From: Falsiroseomonas algicola
GTDB taxonomy: Bacteria > Pseudomonadota > Alphaproteobacteria > Acetobacterales > Acetobacteraceae
DNA: 53,156 nucleotides
Assembly: GCF_011040385.1 (NCBI RefSeq)
Contig: NZ_JAAIKB010000024.1
Coordinates: forward strand, 1-53,156
Direction: 5' to 3'
Shown: positions 31,802 through 40,376 of the stretch, piece by piece
How positions within the stretch are numbered: the first letter of the stretch is position 1
How the letters are laid out: every line of letters starts with the position of its first letter
Position numbers and translations under genes: made by a program
Notes under the pieces: model-generated
Told to the model about the DNA's origin: nothing
Seen by the model: the letters and a program-made list of their open reading frames with translations, nothing else
Database searches by the model: none

Positions 31802-33376
31802 TCAGGTCTCCCCGTTGGATGGCGGGCCCCAGCCCCCGCCGCCGGCAGTCTCGATGATCAGCAATTCCCCGGCCAGCCAGGCAAAGCGGGCCTTGGAGGG
31901 GAAGGCGCGTTCGGTCCCGTCCACGGCCACCAGCCGAAGCCGCGCCACGCCGCCCGCGCCGCCACCGAGCGCGCCAGGCGCGCCGGCCAGGTGGCGTTCG
32001 CCGCGATAGGAGATCTCCGCCGTGCCCGACAGCAACCGATAGGCGCGGCGGACGCCATCGCCGCCCTGCATGGCGCCTGCGCCGCCGGAACCGCGGTGGC
32101 GGGCGAAGGCCTCCACGCGGATGGGCGCGATCTCCTCCAGCACCTCGGCGGGCAGGTTGCGGGCGTTGGAGACATCGGCGGAGAGGGCGTGCAGGCCGGG
32201 GCGGTCCGGACCACCGCCCTCTCCGCCCGCCAGGATTTCAGTGAACATCCAGCGCCTGCCCTCGTCATCGGTGCCGGCGACGGCGAGCACGACGGCGACG
32301 CCGGCATTGGAGGCGCGGGCGCGGCGTGGCGCCAGCCGGGCATGTGCGGCGAAGAGCGCGTTGGTGGCGAGCTTCACCGTCGCGGTGCGCGCATTCACCG
32401 CGGCGGGGAAGCGCGGATTGACGACGCTGCCCTCGGGCAGCGACAGGTCCAGAAGGTCGAGCAGCCCGTGATTGGCCGCGGCCCCCGGCGCGATGCGCTG
32501 CAGCAGGGCGAAGCAGGCAGCGAGCAGGCCGGAGGGGGCGGCATTCACCGGCCCCGCCGTCTGTGGCGCCGACCCCGCGAAATCCACCGCGAGGCGCGGG
32601 CCGGGCAGGCGTTTCAGGGTGGCGCGGATCGGCACGGCATCGGGCGTGATGCCATCGCCTTCCAGCGCAACCTCGGCGCTGGCCTCGGCTTCGGGGATCG
32701 CGTCCAGCGCCAGCGCCAGCGCGTCCCGGGCTTCGTCGAGCAGCGACGCCGCGCGGCTTGCGAAGGCCGCCACACCGATGCGCGTGGCCAGGGCGGAGAC
32801 CTCGCTGGCGGCCTGCGTGACGGCGGCCCACTGCGCGTCGAGGTCGGCGCGCAGCATGGCGGGGGTGCGGGTATTGGCGAGCAGGATGGCGGCGATGCCC
32901 GCATCCTCGGCACCGCCGCGGCGCCACTGCACCGGCGGCAGGCGCAGCCCTTCCTGGAAGATGTCGCGGGCATCGGGCGGGATGGAGCCGGGCGCCAGGC
33001 CGCCGACATCCTGGTGGTGCAGGATGGTGCCGGCCAGGGCCACGACCTGGCCCTCCGCCAGGATCGGGCGCAGCAGGATGAGGTCCGGCAGATGCGTGCC
33101 GCCGGACCAGGGATCGTTGGTCAGGAAGCCGTCGCCCTCCGCCATGCCCGCTGCCGGGAAGGCACGGAGCATGCCGGCGATGGCGGGGATCATCCCGCCG
33201 AGCAGCAGGGGCAGGGACCGCGCCTGGGCCAGCACGCGGCCATCGGGCAGGAAGAGGGCGGCCGCGCAATCCATGCCCTCCCGCGCCACGGGCGACTTCG
33301 CCTTGGCCAGCAGCATGTCCTGCATGCGGTCGGCAAGGCCTTCGAGGGCGATGCGGAGGATGGCGGTGTCGCTCAT
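31802..33376 (-). CDS. hyuB: Hydantoinase/oxoprolinase family subunit B (HyuB)
   Basis: A 524-residue protein of normal family length. Seen: SPVAREGMDCAAALF near the start, FLTNDPWSGGTHLPD, the histidine-rich HHQDVGG and a glycine-rich end GGGGWGPPS. HyuB pairs with HyuA in ATP-dependent ring-opening of hydantoins, N-methylhydantoin or 5-oxoproline, and relatives form acetone carboxylase. The ATG at 33376 overlaps the hyuA stop (ATGA). The substrate in this operon is unknown. Confidence 0.9.
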   Translation of the reverse strand: MSDTAILRIALEGLADRMQDMLLAKAKSPVAREGMDCAAALFLPDGRVLAQARSLPLLLGGMIPAIAGMLRAFPAAGMAEGDGFLTNDPWSGGTHLPDLILLRPILAEGQVVALAGTILHHQDVGGLAPGSIPPDARDIFQEGLRLPPVQWRRGGAEDAGIAAILLANTRTPAMLRADLDAQWAAVTQAASEVSALATRIGVAAFASRAASLLDEARDALALALDAIPEAEASAEVALEGDGITPDAVPIRATLKRLPGPRLAVDFAGSAPQTAGPVNAAPSGLLAACFALLQRIAPGAAANHGLLDLLDLSLPEGSVVNPRFPAAVNARTATVKLATNALFAAHARLAPRRARASNAGVAVVLAVAGTDDEGRRWMFTEILAGGEGGGPDRPGLHALSADVSNARNLPAEVLEEIAPIRVEAFARHRGSGGAGAMQGGDGVRRAYRLLSGTAEISYRGERHLAGAPGALGGGAGGVARLRLVAVDGTERAFPSKARFAWLAGELLIIETAGGGGWGPPSNGET

Positions 33377-34758
33377 GCGGCGCGGTCCAGCAGCAGGGCG
33401 CCGTCGCTTCGCAGCGAGGCGCGCCAGCCCGCGGGGATGCGCGCGGTGGCGGTGCCGTCGTCCAGCAGCAGCGGGCCGGCTGCCGTGCCGGTGAAGGGCG
33501 TGCCGTTCCGGCAACGCCAGGCGGCGGGGAGGGCGGGCGGCGTATCGAGCATTCCGCTCGCCGCCATCACGCCGGGGCAGGGCGGGATCAGCACGCGCGG
33601 GCAGCCGATGAGGGCGGCGATGGCGGCGGCCAGCAGCGGGCCGAAACCGCCGCCGGCGACCAGCAGCGACAGGTCGGGATGGATGTTGCGACGGAGCGCG
33701 ATGCGGCGGAGCGATTCCGCCAGCATGGCCTCCGCGATGGCGAGCGTGCCGGCATCGCCATTGCCATCACCCGGCAGCCAGCCGGCGGCGCGGGCGGCGG
33801 GAGTCAGCGCATCGCCGCCGATCGGCAGGCTCTCCACATCCAGCGCCTTCAGCCGGAAGGCGAGGGGGCCGAGCGTCACGCTGCCCGTCTCCAGCGCGAC
33901 GCCATCGCGCACCAGGCTGACCTCCGCCGTCGTGCCGCCCATGTCGAGGCCGATGGCGGTGGGCACATCGGATGCCCAACGCGCCACGGCGCGTGCGCCG
34001 GCGGCGGGGCCCGACAGCACCAGCGGCAGGGGCGCTGCCAGCGCCTCGTTCGGCGAGGCGGCGCGCCCATCGGCGAGCGCGAAGCGGGGCTCGGGCAGGC
34101 CGGCCGCGACCAGCGCCTGTCCGACCGGCGCAAGCGTCCGCGCCACCAACGGCTTCAGCGAGGCATCGAGCATTGTGGCCAGCAAGCGCTCGAACTCCCG
34201 CGTCTCCGGATCGACGCGGTGGGACAGCGACAGCGCCGTGCCGCGCGGCAGGGCGGCCGCAACAGCGCGCTCATGCGTGGGGTTGCGATGCGCGAAGAGC
34301 AGGCAGGCCGCGACGGGCAGGTCGGGCAGCGCGGGCAGGGCCGTCAGGTCGAGCGGCGCGACCTCCACGCCGCGCGCATCGATGCGGCCGGGCAGGCCGA
34401 AGCGGAGCTTGGGCGGGGAGAGCCAGGCGGGCACCGGCGGCGGCGGGTCCAGCGCATCGGGGTCGCGGCGCGACTGGCGGCCGAGATCGGGCAAATCCTC
34501 GAAGCCCTGGGTCGTGATCAGCACGACGGGCGAGGCCGTGCCGGTCAGGATCGCATTGGCGGGGAGCGTGGTGGCGATGGTGATGCGGGCCGGCGTGAGG
34601 CGCTCCGCCTGGCAGAAATCGATGATGGCGGCGGCAAGGTCCGTGGCCTCCGCGCGCGGGCGCTTGGCGATGCGCGCGGGGCCGCCGCCCTCCGGCGCCG
34701 CGATGATGTCGAGGAAGCTGCCGCCCTGGTCCAGCGCCAGGGCGTGGCGCGGCCTCAC
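33373..34758 (-). CDS. hyuA: Compact hydantoinase/oxoprolinase family subunit A (HyuA)
   Basis: A 461-residue protein, clearly shorter than the roughly 650-700 residues usual for HyuA. Seen: a divergent first nucleotide loop LDQGGSFLD at 9-17 (the family usually has DVGGTFTD), the second loop IGLDMGGTTAEVS near residue 270, GGGFGPLL, and PPCPGVMAASGML. After that the usual region of about 200 residues is missing, and the text jumps to the typical final strand and PAGW block. No frameshift is seen, so this looks like a natural compact form. The GTG start overlaps the dehydrogenase stop (GTGA). The protein probably supplies the ATP-binding half of the enzyme with HyuB. Confidence 0.84.
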   Translation of the reverse strand: MRPRHALALDQGGSFLDIIAAPEGGGPARIAKRPRAEATDLAAAIIDFCQAERLTPARITIATTLPANAILTGTASPVVLITTQGFEDLPDLGRQSRRDPDALDPPPPVPAWLSPPKLRFGLPGRIDARGVEVAPLDLTALPALPDLPVAACLLFAHRNPTHERAVAAALPRGTALSLSHRVDPETREFERLLATMLDASLKPLVARTLAPVGQALVAAGLPEPRFALADGRAASPNEALAAPLPLVLSGPAAGARAVARWASDVPTAIGLDMGGTTAEVSLVRDGVALETGSVTLGPLAFRLKALDVESLPIGGDALTPAARAAGWLPGDGNGDAGTLAIAEAMLAESLRRIALRRNIHPDLSLLVAGGGFGPLLAAAIAALIGCPRVLIPPCPGVMAASGMLDTPPALPAAWRCRNGTPFTGTAAGPLLLDDGTATARIPAGWRASLRSDGALLLDRAA

Positions 34759-36002
34759 GCCGCGCGCCGGAAGCGGGTGGGGGAGAAGGGCGCCAGGTCC
34801 ACCTCCGGATCGCGCCCGGCGACGAGGTTCGCGACCTCCCGCCCCGTCGTCGCCGCGCCGCACATGCCGACATGGCCATGGCCGAAGGCGAACCAGGCAT
34901 TGTCCACGCGCGGCGCCGGGCCGATCACCGGCATGGAATCCGGCAGGCAGGGGCGGTGGCCCATCCATTCGCTGGTGCGCGAGGTGTCGAGATGCGGGAA
35001 CATCTCCCGCCCCCGCTCCAGCAATGCAGCGGCTCGGCGCATGTCGGGCGGCGCCTTCAGCCCCGCGAATTCGACGGAGCCCGCAAGCCGAAGCCCCATG
35101 CGCATCGGGTTCACCATCATGTTGTGCTCGACCGCCATGACGGTGTGACGGAGTGCGAGGTTGTTGCTCTCCACCGTCACGTGGTAGCCGCGCTGCGTCT
35201 CCAGCGGGATGGCGGGGCCAAGCTGCGCGGCGAGCTTCGCCGACCAGGCGCCACCGGCCAGCACCACGCCCTCCGTCTCCCGGCTCGTGCCGTCATCGAG
35301 CGTGAGGCCGGTGACGGAGCCGCCCTTGACCGTGAGGCCCGTGACGCGTGCGCGCACCACCTGCGCGCCATCGGCGACGCATTGGTCGAAGATCGCGCGC
35401 GTCAGCGCGGCGGGGTCGAGCGTCGATCCGTTCTCCGGCGCCAGGATGCCGAAGCGGAAGCGGCCCTTGAGGTCGGGCTCCAGCGCGACGAGTTCGTCCT
35501 CGCCCACGTCGCGCATTTCGACGCCGAGGCTGCGGCGAAGCTTCATGCCCCAGGCCCATTGCCGCGCCGCTTGCTCGCCGGAATAGACATAGAGGCAGCC
35601 GCTGCGGCGCATCAGGCCCGTGGCGTTGGCGCGCTGCAGGATCGGCTCATAGCAGTCGAAGATGGGCGCCAGCAGGCCGCGCATGGCGGTGGCGATGCGC
35701 GTCACCTCCGCGGGCGTGGAGGCCTGGAGGAAGCGGGCGATCCAGGGCGCGACGATCGGCGCGTACCACCAGCGCACCGTCAGCGGGCCGAGCGGGTCGA
35801 GCAGCCAGCGCGGCACCTTCTTCCACATCCCCGGCATGCCGACCGGCAGGCAGGCGGAGGGGGAGAGGGAGCCGGCATTGCCGAAGCTCGTGGCCTCCGC
35901 GGGGCCGAGCGGGTCGATGAACGTCACCTCATGCCCATCGCGTTGCAGCCAGGCGGCGCAGCAACTGCCGACGATGCCGTTGCCGATCACCGCGATGCGC
36001 AT
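34755..36002 (-). CDS. FAD-dependent D-amino acid dehydrogenase-like protein (DadA type)
   Basis: A 415-residue flavoprotein. Seen: N-terminal ADP-binding loop IAVIGNGIVGSCCAAWL, an acidic strand end TFIDP, then TSFGNAGSLSPSACLP, typical of DadA-like enzymes, and a C-terminal FAD-contact stretch FAFGHGHVGMCGAATTGREVA. DadA-type enzymes oxidise D-amino acids to keto acids and pass electrons to the membrane quinone pool. As the first gene of the hydantoinase-type operon it may oxidise a D-amino acid or cyclic imino acid released by HyuAB. The ATG at 36002 is chosen because it begins exactly at the Rossmann strand. Confidence 0.86.
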   Translation of the reverse strand: MRIAVIGNGIVGSCCAAWLQRDGHEVTFIDPLGPAEATSFGNAGSLSPSACLPVGMPGMWKKVPRWLLDPLGPLTVRWWYAPIVAPWIARFLQASTPAEVTRIATAMRGLLAPIFDCYEPILQRANATGLMRRSGCLYVYSGEQAARQWAWGMKLRRSLGVEMRDVGEDELVALEPDLKGRFRFGILAPENGSTLDPAALTRAIFDQCVADGAQVVRARVTGLTVKGGSVTGLTLDDGTSRETEGVVLAGGAWSAKLAAQLGPAIPLETQRGYHVTVESNNLALRHTVMAVEHNMMVNPMRMGLRLAGSVEFAGLKAPPDMRRAAALLERGREMFPHLDTSRTSEWMGHRPCLPDSMPVIGPAPRVDNAWFAFGHGHVGMCGAATTGREVANLVAGRDPEVDLAPFSPTRFRRAA

Positions 36003-36098
36003 GGGTAGCCCTTCTGTCGTGGGAGCGCGAGCGTAACCGCCGGCTTTGCAGGCGTGAACCCCGCTGCCATGCTGGGCGCAACCGAAGGAGGAAACCCC

Positions 36099-37073
36099 AT
36101 GACCAGCCGCCGTGCCCTGCTGGGCGCTGCCGCCGCGCTGCTCGCGGCGAAGCCTGCCCTCGCCGCCTTCCCGGACCGGCCCATCCGCGTGGTCGTGCCC
36201 TTCGCGCCCGGCGGCAATGCGGATGTGGTGGCGCGGCTGCTGCAGCCGCGGTTGCAGGAACGGCTCGGCCAGCCGGTGGTGGTGGAGAACCGGCCCGGCG
36301 CAGGCGGCAGCCTGGGCGCGCAAACCGTCGCGCGATCGGCGCCGGATGGCTACACGCTGCTGATCGGGTCGAACGGGCCGCTCAGCGTGAACCCCGTGGT
36401 GCAGGCGCGGCTGCCCTATGACGCGGCGAAGGATTTCGCGCCGATCGGCATGGCGATGCAGGTGCCGCATTGCCTGGTGGTGCAGGCAAATGCGCCGCAG
36501 CGGCGGCTGGCGGAACTGGTTTCGGCATCGCGTGCGCGTGCGGATGGGCTTGGCATCGGCACGGCAGGGGTGGCGAGTGCCACGCATCTGTCGATGGAGG
36601 CCTTCGCCGCGGCCAGCGGCGCGCGGCTGCTGCATGTGCCCTATCGCGGTGGTGGCGCCGCGGTGCCGGACTTCATCGCGGGCAACATCCCGTTGCTGTT
36701 CACGGAATTCTCGACGGCGCTGCCGCTGCATCGCGCGGGGCAGGGGCGCATCCTGGCCATCGCATCCGCCGCGCGGCTGCCCGCGCTGCCGGAGGTGCCG
36801 ACGATGATCGAGGAAGGCACGGCGGGCTTCCTGGCGGGGTCCTATGTCGGCCTGCTGGCGCCCGCCGGCATCCCGGCGGAGGCGATGCGGGCGCTGGGCG
36901 GCGCCATGGCGGCGATCGTGCGGGAGGAGGATTTCCGGGCCCGCATGGTGGCGATGGGGGGCGAGGTCGCGTCCGATGCGCTGGCGACGCCGGCCGGCTT
37001 CGCGGCGCTGATCGCGGAGGACCTGCAACGGTCGCGCGTGGCGGCGGAGAAGGCGGGCATCCGGCCGGAGTAG
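36099..37073 (+). CDS. Bug/TctC-family periplasmic substrate-binding protein
   Basis: A 324-residue binding protein with a twin-arginine-type signal (MTSRRALLGAAAALLA). The ATG at 36099 follows GGAGGAAA, so the upstream ATGs in the same frame are rejected. PDRPIRVVVPFAPGGNAD, VVENRPGAGGS and VPYRGGGAA mark the family. It is divergent from the dehydrogenase/hydantoinase operon, 96 bases apart, and is followed by another Bug gene. Confidence 0.87.
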   Translation: MTSRRALLGAAAALLAAKPALAAFPDRPIRVVVPFAPGGNADVVARLLQPRLQERLGQPVVVENRPGAGGSLGAQTVARSAPDGYTLLIGSNGPLSVNPVVQARLPYDAAKDFAPIGMAMQVPHCLVVQANAPQRRLAELVSASRARADGLGIGTAGVASATHLSMEAFAAASGARLLHVPYRGGGAAVPDFIAGNIPLLFTEFSTALPLHRAGQGRILAIASAARLPALPEVPTMIEEGTAGFLAGSYVGLLAPAGIPAEAMRALGGAMAAIVREEDFRARMVAMGGEVASDALATPAGFAALIAEDLQRSRVAAEKAGIRPE

Positions 37074-37134
37074 GGCCGGCTGGACAGGGACGCAGGGCGG
37101 CGCGACAAGCGGCACAACATCAAGGAGGACGTCG

Positions 37135-38103
37135 ATGACGAAGCGCATGCTGCTGGCCGCCCTGCTGGGCGGCGCGCTCGCCATGCCTGCCGCGGCGCAG
37201 GAAACCTACCCGAACCGCGCCATCCGCTTCATCGTGCCCTTCGCCGCCGGCGGGCCTTCCGACATCGTGGCCCGCATCATGGCGCCGCGCATGGCGGCGA
37301 CGCTCGGCCAGCCGGTGGTGGTGGAGAACCGCGTCGGCGCAGGCGGCGTCACCGGCGTGGATGTCGCGGCCAAGGCGGCGCCGGATGGCTACACCTTCGC
37401 CATCGGCAGCGCCGGCGCGCTGGCGATCTCCCCCAATCTCGGCCGCGGCACGCCCTATGACCCCGTGCGGGACCTGGCGCCGATCACGCTCGGCGTGCTG
37501 GTGCCGGAGCCGGTGGTGGTGCCGGCCGTTTCCCCCTTCCGCACCATCCAGGAGCTGGTGGCGGGGGCCAAGGCGCGGCCGGGGGCGCTGAATTTCGGGT
37601 CCACCGGCAATGGCAGCATGCCGCATCTGGCGGCGGAACAGCTGCGCGCGGCGGCGGGGATCGAGATCGTCCACATCAGCTACAACAGCGGCGGCCAGCT
37701 GGCGACGGCGATCCTGCGGAACGAGGTGCAGCTGGGCTTCGCCGACCTGCCGGTGCTGCTGCCGCAGATCCAGGCGGGGTCGCTGCGCGCGCTGGCCGTG
37801 GGCACGCCTCGGCGCCTGTCCTGGCTGCCGGATGTGCCGACGATGACGGAGGTCGGGCTGGCCGCGGTGGACGCCAGCAACTGGCACGGCCTCGTCGCCT
37901 CCGTCCGCACGCCCGCCGGCCCGCTGGCGGCGCTGCGCCGTGCCGCGATCGGGGCCCTGCAGGATGCGGAGGTGATCCGCCTGCTGGACGCGCAGGGCGC
38001 CATTCCCGGCGGCAACAGCCCGGAGGAGTTCGGCGCCTTCATCCAGCGGGAGAACGCGAAGTGGGGCGAGGTGATCCGCCGGAACAACATCCAGGCGGAT
38101 TGA
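37135..38103 (+). CDS. Bug/TctC-family periplasmic substrate-binding protein
   Basis: A 322-residue binding protein with an ordinary signal peptide (LLAALLGGALAMPAAAQ), a strong AAGGAGG ribosome site, PNRAIRFIVPFAAGGPSD and VENRVGAGGV. It lacks the twin arginines of its upstream neighbour, from which it is 61 bases away. It is the fifth family member in 16 kb. It is followed by a clear terminator, which closes this unit. Confidence 0.87.
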   Translation: MTKRMLLAALLGGALAMPAAAQETYPNRAIRFIVPFAAGGPSDIVARIMAPRMAATLGQPVVVENRVGAGGVTGVDVAAKAAPDGYTFAIGSAGALAISPNLGRGTPYDPVRDLAPITLGVLVPEPVVVPAVSPFRTIQELVAGAKARPGALNFGSTGNGSMPHLAAEQLRAAAGIEIVHISYNSGGQLATAILRNEVQLGFADLPVLLPQIQAGSLRALAVGTPRRLSWLPDVPTMTEVGLAAVDASNWHGLVASVRTPAGPLAALRRAAIGALQDAEVIRLLDAQGAIPGGNSPEEFGAFIQRENAKWGEVIRRNNIQAD

Positions 38104-38121
38104 TCAACCCGGGCGTTTCGC

Positions 38122-38164
38122 AACCCGCCGTTCCCGGGGTTTCACCCTGGGGGCGGCGGGTTTT
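38122..38164 (+). terminator. Rho-independent terminator behind the tandem Bug genes
   Basis: AACCCGCCG at 38122-38130 pairs perfectly with CGGCGGGTT at 38154-38162. An inner CCC/GGG helix can extend it, and the stem runs into TTTT. It sits 19 bases after the stop of the Bug gene and before the ABC transporter operon. Confidence 0.75.
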
Positions 38165-38287
38165 CCATGCGCGCAGCAAACTTGCGCATGTGACAGTTTT
38201 GTTGCAATGGAATGGCAGGAGCGCGGGGCGACGGGAGGCGGTTGTGCCACGCCCGCGGCATCACACGGGATGAGGGAAAGAAGAACC

Positions 38288-39319
38288 ATGCAACGCCGCC
38301 TGCTGATCCCGGCCATCGCCCTGGCCGCGCCGCTCGGCCTGGCCTCGCCCGCCGCGGCGCAGGGGACGCTGAACCTCTACTGCTCCGTCCAGATCGAGTG
38401 GTGCCAGGCCATCGCGACCAACTTCAACCGCGACACCGGCATCCGCGTGAACATGACTCAGCGCGGATCGGGCGAGAGCCTGGCCGCCATCCGGGCCGAG
38501 GCGCAGAACCCGCGCGGCGATGTGTGGTTCGGCGGCACCGGCGACCCGCATCTGGCGGCGGCGGAGGAGAACCTCACCCAGGCCTATGAAAGCGGCAACA
38601 ACGCCGCGCTTCATCCCTGGGCGCTGACGCAGTGGAACCAGTCCGGCCGCCGCGCCATCGGCGTCTACGCCGGCGCGGTCGGCTTCGGCTACAACAGTGA
38701 ACTCCTTGCCCGGAAGAACATCGCGCCGCCGACCTGCTGGGCCGACCTGGCCGATCCGCGCTTCCGCGGCGAGATCCAGGTGGCGAACCCCAATTCCTCC
38801 GGCACCGCCTACGTCATCATCGCGACGCTGGTGCAGCTGATGGGCGAGGAGGAAGCCTTCGCCTATATGCGTCGCCTGCACCCGAACGTGAACAGCTACG
38901 CCCGCAGCGGCACCGGGCCCATCAAGGCCGTGGCGCGGGGCGAGACGGGCGTGTCGCTCAGCTTCGTGCATGATGCGGTGACGGAGCGGAATGCAGGCTT
39001 TCCCGTGGCCTACAACACGCCCTGCGAGGGCACGGGCTACGAGATCGGCTCCATGTCCATCATCCGCGGCGCGCGCAACATCGCGCAGGCGCGGCGCTTC
39101 TATGACTGGGCGCTGACGGAGCCCGCGCAGCGCCTGGGCTTCGAGGCCGGCGGCCAGCTGCAGCAGCCTTCCAACCGCAGCGCGCCGCTGCCGCCCAATG
39201 CGCCGGACCTCGGGCGCATTCGCCTCATCGAATACGACTTCGCGAAGTATGGCCGTGCCGCGGAGCGCCGGCGCCTGATCGAGCGCTGGGACCGCGAGGT
39301 CGGCTCGCTGCCGCGCTGA
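38288..39319 (+). CDS. ABC transporter binding protein, Fe(III)/phosphonate type, copy 1
   Basis: A 343-residue periplasmic protein. The signal peptide ends at AAAQ, followed by GTLNLYCSVQIEWCQAI. Family blocks NPRGDVWFGGTGDPH, NPNSSGTAY and IGSMSIIRGARN are seen. It belongs to the SBP_bac_6-like group known for Fe(III) (AfuA/FbpA) and also for 2-aminoethylphosphonate or related ligands; the sequence alone does not decide. The tyrosine pair typical of FbpA iron sites was not clearly recognised. It is the first of three paralogues ahead of one permease and one ATPase. The terminator upstream and 124 gene-free bases suggest its own promoter. Confidence 0.85.
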   Translation: MQRRLLIPAIALAAPLGLASPAAAQGTLNLYCSVQIEWCQAIATNFNRDTGIRVNMTQRGSGESLAAIRAEAQNPRGDVWFGGTGDPHLAAAEENLTQAYESGNNAALHPWALTQWNQSGRRAIGVYAGAVGFGYNSELLARKNIAPPTCWADLADPRFRGEIQVANPNSSGTAYVIIATLVQLMGEEEAFAYMRRLHPNVNSYARSGTGPIKAVARGETGVSLSFVHDAVTERNAGFPVAYNTPCEGTGYEIGSMSIIRGARNIAQARRFYDWALTEPAQRLGFEAGGQLQQPSNRSAPLPPNAPDLGRIRLIEYDFAKYGRAAERRRLIERWDREVGSLPR

Positions 39320-39356
39320 TCGCCCCCGCATCTCCCGAGCCCGACGGAACCTGCCC

Positions 39357-40376
39357 ATGTCCCTTCGCCTGATTGCCGCCACCGGCGCGGTCTTCGCGCT
39401 GTCCACGCCCGCCATGGCGCAGGGCAGCCTCAACATGCTCTGCGCGCCCGCCGCCGATTGGTGCGAGGCCATCGCTGCCGGCTTCCAGCGGGAGACGGGC
39501 ATCCGCGTTGCCATGGCGCGGAAATCGGCGGGCGAGATCCTGGCGCAGATCCGCGCGGAGGCGGCCAATCCGCGCACCGACATCTGGTTCGGCGCCTCGG
39601 CGGAGACGCATATCTCGGCGGCGGAGGCGAACCTGCTGCAGCCCTACACATCGCCGAACATGGCGGGGCTGCATCCCTGGGCGCAGCGCGTGCACGCGAT
39701 GTCCGGGGAGCGCTGCGTCGGCGTGTCGTCGGGCGCGATCGGCCTGGCCTGGAACCGGGAGCTGATGGCGCGGAAGAACCTGCCGCTGCCGGCGAGCTGG
39801 GCGGATCTGCTGAACCCCGCCTATCGCGGCGAGATCCAGCTGCCGAACCCCAACTCCTCCGGCACCGCCTACACCATCATCGCGGGGCTGGTGCAGCTCT
39901 GGGATGAGGATCGGGCCTTCGACTACCTGAAGCGCCTGCATGCGAATGTGAACGCCTATACCCGCTCCGGCGCCGCGCCGATGCAGGCGGTGTCGCGGGG
40001 CGAGACGGCGATGGCGGTGAGCTTCAACATGGAGGTCACCTCCATGCAGCAGGCGGGATTCCCGATCGAGCTGGTCTTCCCGACGGAGGGCACGAGCTAC
40101 GAGGTGGCCTGCATGTCGATCATCCGCGGCGCCCGCAACCTGGCGCAGGCGCGGCGCTTCTATGACTGGTACCTGACCCCCGCGGCGATGAACATCGCCA
40201 CCACGGCCAACCAGTTCCACACCCCCGCGCATCGCGACGCGGCGCCGGATGCGCGGATCGCAGACCTGTCGCGCGTCAACCTCATCAACTACGATTTCGC
40301 CGCCTATGGCCAGGCCGATACGCGCCGGCGAATCCTCGCGCGATGGGACCGCGAGATCGGGTCCCTGCCGCGATGA
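39357..40376 (+). CDS. ABC transporter binding protein, Fe(III)/phosphonate type, copy 2
   Basis: A 339-residue protein with a signal peptide (IAATGAVFALSTPAMAQ) and the same layout as its neighbours: RETGIRVAMARKSAGEIL, NPNSSGTAYTIIAGL, SIIRGARNLAQARRFYDW and a WDREIGSLPR end. It is the most diverged of the three: WFGASAETH replaces the WxGGTGDPH of the others, and TSYEVACMS replaces TGYEIGSMS. Both changes lie in probable ligand-facing loops, so this copy may bind a different ligand. It overlaps copy 3 by ATGA. Confidence 0.85.
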   Translation: MSLRLIAATGAVFALSTPAMAQGSLNMLCAPAADWCEAIAAGFQRETGIRVAMARKSAGEILAQIRAEAANPRTDIWFGASAETHISAAEANLLQPYTSPNMAGLHPWAQRVHAMSGERCVGVSSGAIGLAWNRELMARKNLPLPASWADLLNPAYRGEIQLPNPNSSGTAYTIIAGLVQLWDEDRAFDYLKRLHANVNAYTRSGAAPMQAVSRGETAMAVSFNMEVTSMQQAGFPIELVFPTEGTSYEVACMSIIRGARNLAQARRFYDWYLTPAAMNIATTANQFHTPAHRDAAPDARIADLSRVNLINYDFAAYGQADTRRRILARWDREIGSLPR

